Shown here: positions 33,210 through 42,181 of the stretch, piece by piece
Layout of the letters: every line of letters starts with the position of its first letter
Numbering within the stretch: the stretch's first letter is position 1
The notes under the pieces: generated by a model
What the model saw: the letters and a program-made list of their open reading frames with translations, nothing else
The model's database searches: none
Told to the model about the DNA's origin: nothing
Source: Chitinophaga alhagiae
GTDB taxonomy: Bacteria > Bacteroidota > Bacteroidia > Chitinophagales > Chitinophagaceae
Direction: 5' to 3'
DNA length: 64,000 nt
Assembly (NCBI RefSeq): GCF_003568665.1
Contig: NZ_QXMH01000003.1
Coordinates: 62,001-126,000, forward strand
Position numbers and translations under genes: made by a program

Positions 33210-34967
33210 ATGAAAAAGTACTTATCCATACTCATACTTGCGGGCGGCAGCATATTTGCCGGCTGCAGCAAATTCATGGACCGGCAGCCGCTGTCTGACA
33301 TAGCGCCCGACCAGTTCTTCAAGAACGAAAAAGAATTGAGCACGTACCTCAATTCCCTCTACAGCGCTTTCCCCAACGCGGAAGGCATCTACAACGAGGA
33401 TATCGACAATATTGTAAAAGCCTCCCTGGGAGATAACCTCACCGGCAGGCGCACCGTACCCGTAACCGGCGGCAACTGGACGTGGACGGAGCTGCGCAAG
33501 ATCAACTTCTTCCTTGACAATTACAACCGGGTATTGCCGGAGCAGCAAGCAGAGAAATATGTGGCCGTAGCCAAATTCTTCCGTGCCTACTTCTACTTCG
33601 ACAAAGTACAACGCTTCGGAGATGTGCCCTGGTATGGTTCTACCATTTTACAGGGAGACCAGGACAAGCTCACCAAAGCGCGAGACAGCCGTGCGCTGGT
33701 GGTAGATTCCATTCTTGCTGACATTGACTACGCCATTGCAAAAATGGACGGCGCCACTACCAGTACGGACGCCGTAACCAAATACACCGCCCTTGCGCTC
33801 AAGAGCCGCATCTGCCTGTTTGAGGGCACCTTCCGGAAGTACCATCCTGAAATGAGCCTCCCCGGCTGGGAAACTTTCCTGCAAAAGTCCGTAGAGGCCT
33901 CGGAAGCGCTGATGAGCACCGGCAAGTACAAGATCTACACGTCCACGCCAGACAAGGCGTATCTTGAACTGTTCGCCTCCATAGCACCTATCAAGGATGA
34001 AATAATACTGGCCAAAACCTTCAGCAATGAATTACAGGTATGGCATAACGTGAACTACTATACGATCACATCATCTTACGGCAAACCTGGACTGGAAAAA
34101 CAGCTGGTAAACAGCTACCTGATGAAAGACGGCACCCGCTTTACGGACATCCCGCGGTACGATACCATTACTTTCTACTCCGAGACCCAAAACCGCGACC
34201 CGCGGCTTTCCCAGACCATCCGCACGCCCGGCTACTCCCGCATTGGCACTACCGCCAGGCTGGCGCCCGATTTTGGCGCAAGCGTTACCGGCTACCAGCT
34301 GATCAAGTTCGTAACAGACCTTTCGTTCGACTCGTTCAACCGTTCCATCAACTCCATGCCAATTTTCAGGTATGCGGAAGTGCTGCTGAACTATGCGGAA
34401 GCCAAAGCCGAACTGGGGCAGCTCACCCAGGCTGACCTGGACAAATCCATCAAACTATTGCGAGACAGGGTGGGTATGCCGAATATAGACATGGCCGCGG
34501 CCAACGCAGCGCCTGACCCGTATGTGGGCGATCAGTACCTCAACGTTAGCGGCGCCAATGAAGGCGTTATTCTCGAGATCCGCCGGGAAAGAAGGGTGGA
34601 GCTGGTGATGGAAAGCTACCGCTGGTGGGACCTGATGCGCTGGAAAGAAGGAAAACTGCTGACCCGCCAGTTTAAAGGCATGTACTTCCCCGGCATTGGC
34701 CAATACGACCTTGACCATGACGGCAAAACTGATGTACACATCTATGAGGGCGCCAAACCAGACCCTGCCGTAAAAGGCGTACAGTATTTCAAGCTGGGCA
34801 CTGAAATGGACCTGGAAAACGGTGCCGCCGGCGGTAACGTGATCATCAACCGCAATATTTCCAAGCAGTTTGACGAAACCAGGGATTACCTGCAACCTAT
34901 TCCCATCCAGGAAAGGCTGCTGAATACCAACCTCACGCAGAACCCTAACTGGGACGACGGGTTATAG
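33210..34967 (+). CDS. RagB/SusD-family nutrient uptake lipoprotein
   Basis: 585-residue surface lipoprotein that caps the SusC barrel. Signal peptide ends FAGC with lipidated Cys19, followed by the SusD start KFMDRQPLSDIAPDQFF. TPR-like helices recur (RAYFYFDKVQRFGDVPWY at about 130-147, KSRICLFEGTFRKYH) and the late IRRERRVELVMESYRWWDLMRWK signature is clear. Ligand unknown: no glycoside hydrolase, sulfatase, peptidase or regulator sits in the same operon. A strong terminator follows. Confidence 0.95.
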   Translation: MKKYLSILILAGGSIFAGCSKFMDRQPLSDIAPDQFFKNEKELSTYLNSLYSAFPNAEGIYNEDIDNIVKASLGDNLTGRRTVPVTGGNWTWTELRKINFFLDNYNRVLPEQQAEKYVAVAKFFRAYFYFDKVQRFGDVPWYGSTILQGDQDKLTKARDSRALVVDSILADIDYAIAKMDGATTSTDAVTKYTALALKSRICLFEGTFRKYHPEMSLPGWETFLQKSVEASEALMSTGKYKIYTSTPDKAYLELFASIAPIKDEIILAKTFSNELQVWHNVNYYTITSSYGKPGLEKQLVNSYLMKDGTRFTDIPRYDTITFYSETQNRDPRLSQTIRTPGYSRIGTTARLAPDFGASVTGYQLIKFVTDLSFDSFNRSINSMPIFRYAEVLLNYAEAKAELGQLTQADLDKSIKLLRDRVGMPNIDMAAANAAPDPYVGDQYLNVSGANEGVILEIRRERRVELVMESYRWWDLMRWKEGKLLTRQFKGMYFPGIGQYDLDHDGKTDVHIYEGAKPDPAVKGVQYFKLGTEMDLENGAAGGNVIINRNISKQFDETRDYLQPIPIQERLLNTNLTQNPNWDDGL

Positions 34968-34992
34968 ATGCTGCTGTATTACGCATATGAAA

Positions 34993-35022
34993 AGAGGGTG
35001 TATCGGATATGATACACCCTCT
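34993..35022 (+). terminator. Terminator of susC-susD
   Basis: Perfect 12-bp stem AGAGGGTGTATC (34993-35004) with GATACACCCTCT (35011-35022), 6-nt loop, then CTGTTTTC. Confidence 0.82.
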
Positions 35023-35116
35023 CTGTTTTCCGGTTGCACTACCGCAACCACCAGTTATTCAACAAATGTGAATACGGGTTTTGTCAACGGCAAGTGCCTC
35101 CGCAAACTCACCATTT

Positions 35117-38100
35117 TTATTTCACCCGCACCGGGTCTGCCGGTTTGGGTACCGGTTTGAAGCTCTTTGTTTTCAGCTCTTCCAGCAGCACCTGCACGCC
35201 CCGCTCCAGTTGCGGGTCACGGCCGGCAATCACATCAGCCGGCGTCTGCTCTACGTCAATATCCGCGTGGGTGCCTTCATTCTCGATGATCCAGTTGCCT
35301 TTGGTATCGTAAATACCAAAGCTGGGCGAGGTTACATAACCACCATCCATCAGGCTGGGATAGCCGCTGATGCCTACCAGTATGCCCATGGTACGTTTAC
35401 CGATGAGCTTGCCGAGCTTTTTCTGCTGGAACATCCAGGGCATCATGTCCCCGCCGGAACCGGCGTACTCATTGATCAGCATGGCTTTGGGGCCGTAAAT
35501 GCCGTTGCCGGGCGTGGTGAAACTGCGGCCGTTCCTTACCCCCCAAAAGCTCAGTACTTCCCTGTCCAGTACGTCAATCACATAATCCGCCACAGATCCA
35601 CCGCCGTTAAAACGCTCGTCCAGCAGCAGGGCTTGCTTGTCTGTTTGCGCGTAATAATAGCGGTTAAACGAGGTGTAACCTTCCTGGCCCGTATTGAGCA
35701 TGTACACATAGGCTATTTTACCGTTGCTCAACTGGTCTACCTTCTTGCGGTTGCTCTCTATCCAGTCATATTTGCGCAGTTCCATTTCCGCACCCGCGTC
35801 TACCGGTTGCACCACTATTTCCCGCGCGCCTGCTTCCGATGGCTGGCTGTTCACTTTCAGGGTTACCTGCCGGTTTACGGTGTTTTGCAAGAGGGCGTGG
35901 ATGTTCATGTCTGCCGTAAGGGGGTGGCCGTTAACGGCCAGTATATAATCACCTTCCTTTACATCGAGACCCGGTACGGCCAGCGGGGCCTTCAGCTGCG
36001 GGTTCCAGGCCAGGGTGCTGTATATTTTGGCCAGGCGGTAACGGTTTTGGTGAATTTCATAATCTGCGCCCAGTACACCAGTAGACACATTGGGGCCGGC
36101 CGGGATGTCTCCCGCGCCTACGTAGTTATGCCCTACCACCATTTCGCTCATCATTTCGTTGAGCAGGTAGTTGAGGTCTGAACGGTTGGCCACATGCGAC
36201 AGCAGCGCGGCATACTTCTTCCGGTTGGCATCCCAGTCTACACCGTGCATGTTCCTGACATAGAAGAAGTCTTTCTCTATTTTGTACACTTCGTCAAATA
36301 TCTGGTTCCACTCGGCCACGGGATCTACGTATACGCTGACATTGGAAACGTCAATTTTCCCTTCTCCCGCATTGGGTTTCCGGTCTGCGGGCACTACATT
36401 GTAGCCGCCCCCGGAGGCCAGCAGTATCTTCTTGCCGTCTGCGCTCACAATGTAGCCGCCTGCTTTGGTAAAGGTTTCACTTTTACGCGTTTTCAGGTCA
36501 TAGTAGCGCAGCTCTCCGTCCGTGAGGTAAAACAGCTTGTCTTTTACCGCCCCGCTTAATGAGCGGTAGCTGGCAGCGGGCAGCGGCAGGGCAATGGTAC
36601 GCTGCTGAATACCGTCCAGGTCTATTTTGGTACCGGCTGTGGCAGCGGGTTTGGCAGTATCTTTCTTCTTTTCCGGCTCTGTGGTTTTTACGGGTTCCTC
36701 ATCGCTCTCCGGTGTAAAAATAGTGGGCGTGTTTTTAGCCAGCATCACCGCGTAGATGTTGAAAGACCGGTTGCGGCCATAGGTTTGCATATGCAGCCCG
36801 CTAATAGACATGCCGCTGTTGGTGCTGCCGGGGAAAAACAGGTACTTTCCGTCCGCGCTGAACGTGGGGTTGCCCACATCGCCCATGCCGTCTGTTACCT
36901 GCGTGCTTTTGCCGGTTTCAATACTATAAAGATAAACAGCGTCAAACCCGTTCTCCTGCAATTTGATATAGCTGATCCATTTGGAATCAGGAGACCAGAC
37001 AGGCGCAAATACATTGGAACTGCCGGAAGGGATGGAACCGTTGTTGTTGGTATCGATATGAGTGATCTTTTTCGTTTGTACGTCTACGTAATAAAGGTTA
37101 AAATGTGCATCGGCATAAACGATCTTCCTGCTGTCTGGCGACCAGCCGAGGCCGAAATAATACACCGTTTTTCCCAGCTCGATCTCTACCGGCTTTTCCA
37201 TGGCCTTCTGGTCCCGCAGTATGAGCTTGTAATTCCCGTCCTTATCAGAGAGGTAAGAGATCCATTTGCCGTCTGGCGACCAGGCCGGTTCACGTTCATG
37301 AGAGCCGGGCGAGTTGGAGATGTTGCGCACGTCTCCCTTTTCCTTGGGAATGGAGAATATTTCCCCCCTGCCCTGCACCAGTACCCTTACGCCGGTAGGT
37401 GACAGGTTCACGCGCTCAAAGCCGCGGATATTTTCATAGCGCGGACGCTTGGAGGGGATGTCTGCCCGGATGCTGACCTTGATGTTTGTTACCGCGGCGG
37501 TAGCGGGGTTCAGCAGGTGCAGGGTAGCGCCCTGTTCAAAGGCCAGGGTGTTACCGTCTGTGGTCAGGGTTTTCACATCATCGTCCTTATACTTTGTTAC
37601 CTGTGTTACCTGTTTGCTTTCCGTATCATACCGGAAAATGTTCATGGTATGGTTACGGTCACTGAGGAAATAAACGCTTTTGCCCACCCATACCGGGCGG
37701 ATGTTGTTAGAGCCCGCCGGTGGTATTTCTTCCACCTGGTGGGTGCTGTTATTGAAGATCCAGATCTTGGGCATATACCCGCCGCGGTAGCGTTTGAATG
37801 GGCGGTACATTACGCTGCCTTCTGTGGGGTCCGGGTTTTTGATGTAGGCGGTGTACTTCCCGTCTGGCGAAACCGCGCCCTGCGTGGCTTCCGGGATGCT
37901 GGCATGCACCACAGGCAACCCTCCTTTAGCATTTACGCTATAGAGTTGCGTGGTCCTTCCGGTGGGAGATTCTCCACCGGAGGCAAACAGGATGTGATCA
38001 TTGTCTACCCAGCCACGCACCAGGTCTCGCGCGGGGTGCCAGGTAACCCGCTGCGGGTCTCCCCCTTCAACGGAAATAACGTACACGTCCGTGTTCCCGT

Positions 38101-38359
38101 CATAATTACCAGTGAAGGCGATCTTTTTCCCGTCAGGAGAAAAATAAGGATCTTGCTCAAACGCCGGGTTGACGGTGAGCCTCACCGGCGAGGAACCATC
38201 CCTGTTGGCGAGCCAGATATCACCTGCGTACATAAAAACGATGTGCTTTTCACTGACGGCGGGGTTCCGTAAAAGTTTCGTTTCAGACTGGGCCTGTACA
38301 GATATAGGGCCGAAGGCGAGGAAGGCGCCGGCGGCCAGGCCGATTAATTTGTTCATCAT
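35117..38359 (-). CDS. Tricorn-type S41 family peptidase
   Basis: 1080-residue exported protease. Signal peptide MMNKLIGLAAGAFLAFGPISVQAQ. Residues about 30-320 hold TolB/PD40-like WD repeats (FSPDGKKIAFTG, SPDGKYTAYI, WSPDGKWISY), repeated again to about 580 as the second propeller of tricorn. Then a C1 region, a PDZ domain (about 790-870, GLDVKEGDYILAVNGHPL) and the catalytic C2 domain with YAGSGGDMMPW; nucleophile Ser968 and Glu1026 in NWIIENEG sit almost exactly where archaeal tricorn has Ser965 and Glu1023; GHNYVG supplies the catalytic His. It probably degrades peptides in the periplasm. Confidence 0.93.
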   Translation of the reverse strand: MMNKLIGLAAGAFLAFGPISVQAQSETKLLRNPAVSEKHIVFMYAGDIWLANRDGSSPVRLTVNPAFEQDPYFSPDGKKIAFTGNYDGNTDVYVISVEGGDPQRVTWHPARDLVRGWVDNDHILFASGGESPTGRTTQLYSVNAKGGLPVVHASIPEATQGAVSPDGKYTAYIKNPDPTEGSVMYRPFKRYRGGYMPKIWIFNNSTHQVEEIPPAGSNNIRPVWVGKSVYFLSDRNHTMNIFRYDTESKQVTQVTKYKDDDVKTLTTDGNTLAFEQGATLHLLNPATAAVTNIKVSIRADIPSKRPRYENIRGFERVNLSPTGVRVLVQGRGEIFSIPKEKGDVRNISNSPGSHEREPAWSPDGKWISYLSDKDGNYKLILRDQKAMEKPVEIELGKTVYYFGLGWSPDSRKIVYADAHFNLYYVDVQTKKITHIDTNNNGSIPSGSSNVFAPVWSPDSKWISYIKLQENGFDAVYLYSIETGKSTQVTDGMGDVGNPTFSADGKYLFFPGSTNSGMSISGLHMQTYGRNRSFNIYAVMLAKNTPTIFTPESDEEPVKTTEPEKKKDTAKPAATAGTKIDLDGIQQRTIALPLPAASYRSLSGAVKDKLFYLTDGELRYYDLKTRKSETFTKAGGYIVSADGKKILLASGGGYNVVPADRKPNAGEGKIDVSNVSVYVDPVAEWNQIFDEVYKIEKDFFYVRNMHGVDWDANRKKYAALLSHVANRSDLNYLLNEMMSEMVVGHNYVGAGDIPAGPNVSTGVLGADYEIHQNRYRLAKIYSTLAWNPQLKAPLAVPGLDVKEGDYILAVNGHPLTADMNIHALLQNTVNRQVTLKVNSQPSEAGAREIVVQPVDAGAEMELRKYDWIESNRKKVDQLSNGKIAYVYMLNTGQEGYTSFNRYYYAQTDKQALLLDERFNGGGSVADYVIDVLDREVLSFWGVRNGRSFTTPGNGIYGPKAMLINEYAGSGGDMMPWMFQQKKLGKLIGKRTMGILVGISGYPSLMDGGYVTSPSFGIYDTKGNWIIENEGTHADIDVEQTPADVIAGRDPQLERGVQVLLEELKTKSFKPVPKPADPVRVK

Positions 38360-38484
38360 AAGCAGTTATGGGTTTTGTGCAACTAAAATGGCAATGATGC
38401 AAAATAGGGGAAAACGGGTAATTTGGGGTTGCTAAAATATACCGGCGGTCAGATTACCTGAAGATTAATTTATATATTTAACCC

Positions 38485-39255
38485 GTGTTTGGCCTGTTCA
38501 ATAAACCAAGTAGAAACCAGTGCCCTGTACCGGAGGAAGTACGAATGTGGTTAGAGGGGGCTTTCCTTTGGCTGGTAGAAGAGTTCGGGGAAGAGAACAT
38601 CCGCCGGCGCCGGGTATTCCGGCCAGATGTGGCTGATTTCCCGCAAGCCTTTGACCAGACAGAAAACGATGCTCATACACTGCTACCGGTCATAGCGCAG
38701 CAAATGGAAACAGACCCTGCCAACATTACGCTGCGTTTTTACAGCCAGGAGCGGGTAGATTACTCCGGCGGCCATGGCGGTATAATTCCTTCCAACTATG
38801 AAAAGCAGCATGATCTTTCCCTTGGTATGTACCACGGCAGGAACAGGCAAGGCAGCTTTATTATTTCTCTCGAGCTGGGCGCCTTAAAACATACCGAAGG
38901 CCTTGTAGCTACCCTGGCACACGAAATAGCACATATCAAACTGCTGGGAGACGGCAGAATGAAGAAAGTAGACGAAGACATGACAGACCTGCTAACAGTG
39001 ATCTATGGCTTCGGCATCTTTAACGCAAATACCGCCTACCGTTTTGTGCAAGGGTTTGAAGGCTGGAGCACCAGTGGTGCCGGATATCTGAAGCAACAGG
39101 AATGGGGTTATGCACTTGCGCTTTTTTGTTTTATCCGAAAGGAAATACAGCTACCAGAATGGATACAATTCCTCACTCCTAACGTAAAGGGAGATGTGAA
39201 AAAAGCCTGGGATTTCATTCAGGCTCACCCGGAAAAGATCTTCAGGAAATCATAG
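38485..39255 (+). CDS. Hypothetical protein with HEIAH zincin motif
   Basis: 256 residues, start GTG at 38485 (reads MFGLFNKPSRNQCP). No signal peptide. LVATLAHEIAHIKLLGDGRM (around residue 135-154) contains HExxH, and DEDMTDLLTVIYGFGIFNAN follows 12-20 residues later with acidic residues that could supply the third zinc ligand, as in gluzincin- or DUF-type metallopeptidases. The N-terminal part has a helical region ending FPQAFDQTENDA. I recognise no named family. It is alone between the tricorn protease and the complex I operon, read away from the first and toward the second. Confidence 0.78.
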   Translation: MFGLFNKPSRNQCPVPEEVRMWLEGAFLWLVEEFGEENIRRRRVFRPDVADFPQAFDQTENDAHTLLPVIAQQMETDPANITLRFYSQERVDYSGGHGGIIPSNYEKQHDLSLGMYHGRNRQGSFIISLELGALKHTEGLVATLAHEIAHIKLLGDGRMKKVDEDMTDLLTVIYGFGIFNANTAYRFVQGFEGWSTSGAGYLKQQEWGYALALFCFIRKEIQLPEWIQFLTPNVKGDVKKAWDFIQAHPEKIFRKS

Positions 39256-39259
39256 CCCC

Positions 39260-40687
39260 TCACCCCATTGTCAGCATCATATCCCTGATCACGGCAATGA
39301 GAGAAGACGGGTAAATGCCCAGCCACAGCAGCAGCACCATGAGGCCGGAAAGGGCAAATACCCCGAAGAAAGGCAGGGGTTTCCGCTGCGGGGCCTCCAG
39401 TGGCTGGAACATCACGGCTACTACACGAACATAATAGAACAGGCCGATTACGCTGTTGACCACCAGCAATATCAAGAGCAGCCACAGGCCAGCATCTACG
39501 CCGGCCGCTACAATATAGAACTTGCCAATGAAGCCGGCGGTGAGGGGAATGCCCGCCAGTGAAAGCATCATAGCGGTAAAAATGGCGGCCAGCCAGGGTT
39601 GCCGCCAGAAGAGACCTTTGAAGTCGCTCAGCTCTTCCGCATCCCTTACCTTGTCAGAGAGCAGGGCCAGCACCCCAAAAGCGCCGATGCTGGTAATAAC
39701 GTATGCTACCAGATAGAACATCACCGCTTCCTGCCCTGCTTCCTGGCCGGCCAGGAAGGCAATGAGGATATAGCCCATATGGGCAATGGAAGAATAAGCC
39801 AGCAGCCGCTTCACGTTCTGTTGCAGCAGGGCCAGCCAGTTGCCGGTAAACATGCTGGCCATGGCAATGATGGCGATCACCCACCAGAGTATCGTATATT
39901 CATACCCGTTAATGTCCCTGTAGAAGCGCATCAGCAGCACCAGCATGCTGCCTTTGGATACGGTAGCAATATAGGCCGCCACCGGCAGCGGGGAACCTTC
40001 GTAAATATCAGGCGTCCACATATGGAAAGGCACTATGCCCAGCTTGAAGCCGATGCCGATCAGCATCAGCCCGAAACCGGCCACCACACTAACGGGTACA
40101 GTGGCGGTACCGGCCAGGTAAAGGCCGATGCCGGTAAAGTCCATACGCCCGCTTTCAGCATACACGAGGGCCATGCCAAACAGCAGGAACGCGGAAGACA
40201 ATGCCGCCAGCAACAGGTATTTGATACCCGCCTCATCTGACCGCTCGCGGGCACGCAGGTAGGCAATGAGACCGTAGAGGCTGATGCTCATGGTTTCAAG
40301 GCCCAGGAACAGGGAAATAAAATGCTGGCTCACCACCAGTACAATTCCCCCCACCGTAGCCAGCAGCAGCAGGATGTAGTACTCTTCCTTCCGCTCTTCC
40401 CTTTGTTCAAAGTAGCTGTAAGACAAAAAAAGCACGCTCAGGCCCGCCACCAGTATCAAGCCGGTATTGAACATGGCAAAAGCGTCTACCACAAACAGCG
40501 GCCGCAGCTCATACGGCAGCGGGCCGGGCTGCAGGAACAGCGCCAGAAAGGCCAGTATGAACGCCAGTACGGTGAACGCGTGCATTACGCGGTGGTTCCT
40601 TTTAATAGCCACCAGCAGCATGGCTATGACCGCGGCGCCGCTGATGATCAGTAAAGGTAATATGCTTAAAAGGTCGGTGGCAGACAT
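39260..40687 (-). CDS. nuoN: NADH-quinone oxidoreductase subunit N
   Basis: 475-residue antiporter-like proton-pumping subunit of complex I, about 14 membrane helices. KYLLLAALSSAFLLFGMALVY and FKLGIVPFHMWTPDIYEGSP contain the lysine and proline-rich broken-helix features of the Mrp-like family. Last gene of the operon, ending 4 bp from the convergent HEIAH gene stop without a visible terminator. Confidence 0.95.
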   Translation of the reverse strand: MSATDLLSILPLLIISGAAVIAMLLVAIKRNHRVMHAFTVLAFILAFLALFLQPGPLPYELRPLFVVDAFAMFNTGLILVAGLSVLFLSYSYFEQREERKEEYYILLLLATVGGIVLVVSQHFISLFLGLETMSISLYGLIAYLRARERSDEAGIKYLLLAALSSAFLLFGMALVYAESGRMDFTGIGLYLAGTATVPVSVVAGFGLMLIGIGFKLGIVPFHMWTPDIYEGSPLPVAAYIATVSKGSMLVLLMRFYRDINGYEYTILWWVIAIIAMASMFTGNWLALLQQNVKRLLAYSSIAHMGYILIAFLAGQEAGQEAVMFYLVAYVITSIGAFGVLALLSDKVRDAEELSDFKGLFWRQPWLAAIFTAMMLSLAGIPLTAGFIGKFYIVAAGVDAGLWLLLILLVVNSVIGLFYYVRVVAVMFQPLEAPQRKPLPFFGVFALSGLMVLLLWLGIYPSSLIAVIRDMMLTMG

Positions 40688-40696
40688 ATGCTTTTG

Positions 40697-42163
40697 CTAT
40701 TTAGAGGTAAAGTGAACGGCAACGGCCGGTGTGGCAGGTTTGGCGGTGTTGATAACCGGCTGGGGATATACGCCCAGCCAGATAATGACGATCACCAGCG
40801 GCACAAACATCAGCGCCTCGCGGAGGCTGAGGTCCGGCAGCTTGTATTCCCGCACTGAAACGCCGAAGAATACCTTCTGCATAATACGCAGCGAATACAC
40901 CGTAGCCACTACCAGCCCGATGGTGGCGGCCACGGTGATCCATGGCTGCGCCTGCCAGCTGCCGGCAAGTATCAGAAATTCCGCAATGAAGTTGCCGAGG
41001 CCCGGCAGGCCCAGTGACGCCATCACGAATACCATGGTTACTACTCCCATGCCCGGCAGCGCCGGCCAGAGGCCGCCCATTTCTTCCAGCTCGCGGGTAT
41101 GCAGCCGGTCATACAAAGAGCCGGCAATCATGAACAGCGCGCCCGTGCTGATACCGTGCGTGATCATCTGCATCACCACGCCCTGGTAAGCCAGCTCATT
41201 GAAAGCAAAAGCCCCCACCAGCACAAACCCCATATGGCTTACGCTGGTATAGGCTACCAGCCTTTTGAAATCCGTTTGGGCGTATGCCAGTTTGCCACCG
41301 TATAAAATACCAATGGCGCCCAGCAGCATGATGTAAGGGGCAAAATACTGTGAGGCTTCGGGGAAAAGCGGCAATACGAAGCGCAAAATGCCATAAGCGC
41401 CGGTTTTCAGCAACAGGCCCGCCAGTACTACAGAGCCGGCGGTAGGCGCTTCTGTATGCGCGTCTGGCAGCCAGGTATGAAAAGGAAAAGCAGGCAGCTT
41501 CACGATGAAGGCAATGAGGAAACCCAGCATCAGCCAGCGCCCCGTTTCCTGCGCCATAGGCGTATTGAGCAGGTCAAAATAATTGAAGGTGAACACGCCG
41601 GTGCTCTGGGCATGCACAAAGTATAAGCCCAGGATGGCCAGCAGCATGAGCAGGCCGCCAGCCTGGGTGAAGATGAAGAACTTCAGCGCGGCGTACAGCC
41701 GGTTGCCGTGGCCCCAGATACCAATAAGGAAGTACATGGGGATGAGCATCACTTCCCAGAAGAAATAAAACAGGAAGAGGTCCATGGTGAGGAATACACC
41801 GGTAATGCCCGCCAGTACGAACAAGAGGTTAAAAAAGAAAAAACCCGTCCGTTCCTTTATTTCGTTCCACGATACCAGTACAGACAAAGCACCGAGGAAA
41901 AACGTCAGTATCAGCATGAGCAGGCTCAGGCCATCCATGGCCAGGGAGAAGCTGATGCCGAAGCGGGGCATCCACGGGCGGATGAAAGTAACGTACCAGC
42001 TCCCGTCTCCGACGGCCTCACTCCAGAAAGCAGTAGCCATAGCCAGTTCAAACACCAGCACCATCAACGCAATCCACCGCGGCAGCTTTTTGTTCCATGC
42101 AGCAGACAGCCACGCCGCAAATGCGCCCAGCACAGGAATGAGAATGAACAAAAACAGTATCAT
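40697..42163 (-). CDS. nuoM: NADH-quinone oxidoreductase subunit M
   Basis: 488-residue membrane proton-pumping subunit. FWEVMLIPMYFLIG holds the conserved glutamate of helix 5, VKLPAFPFHTWLPDAHTEAPTAGSV the pump signature with its lysine, and GKLAYAQTDFKRLVAYTSVSHMGF the second-half helix. It is 18 bp after nuoL and 9 bp before nuoN. Confidence 0.96.
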   Translation of the reverse strand: MILFLFILIPVLGAFAAWLSAAWNKKLPRWIALMVLVFELAMATAFWSEAVGDGSWYVTFIRPWMPRFGISFSLAMDGLSLLMLILTFFLGALSVLVSWNEIKERTGFFFFNLLFVLAGITGVFLTMDLFLFYFFWEVMLIPMYFLIGIWGHGNRLYAALKFFIFTQAGGLLMLLAILGLYFVHAQSTGVFTFNYFDLLNTPMAQETGRWLMLGFLIAFIVKLPAFPFHTWLPDAHTEAPTAGSVVLAGLLLKTGAYGILRFVLPLFPEASQYFAPYIMLLGAIGILYGGKLAYAQTDFKRLVAYTSVSHMGFVLVGAFAFNELAYQGVVMQMITHGISTGALFMIAGSLYDRLHTRELEEMGGLWPALPGMGVVTMVFVMASLGLPGLGNFIAEFLILAGSWQAQPWITVAATIGLVVATVYSLRIMQKVFFGVSVREYKLPDLSLREALMFVPLVIVIIWLGVYPQPVINTAKPATPAVAVHFTSK

Positions 42164-42181
42164 GCGTAAACGGTTTAAGCG

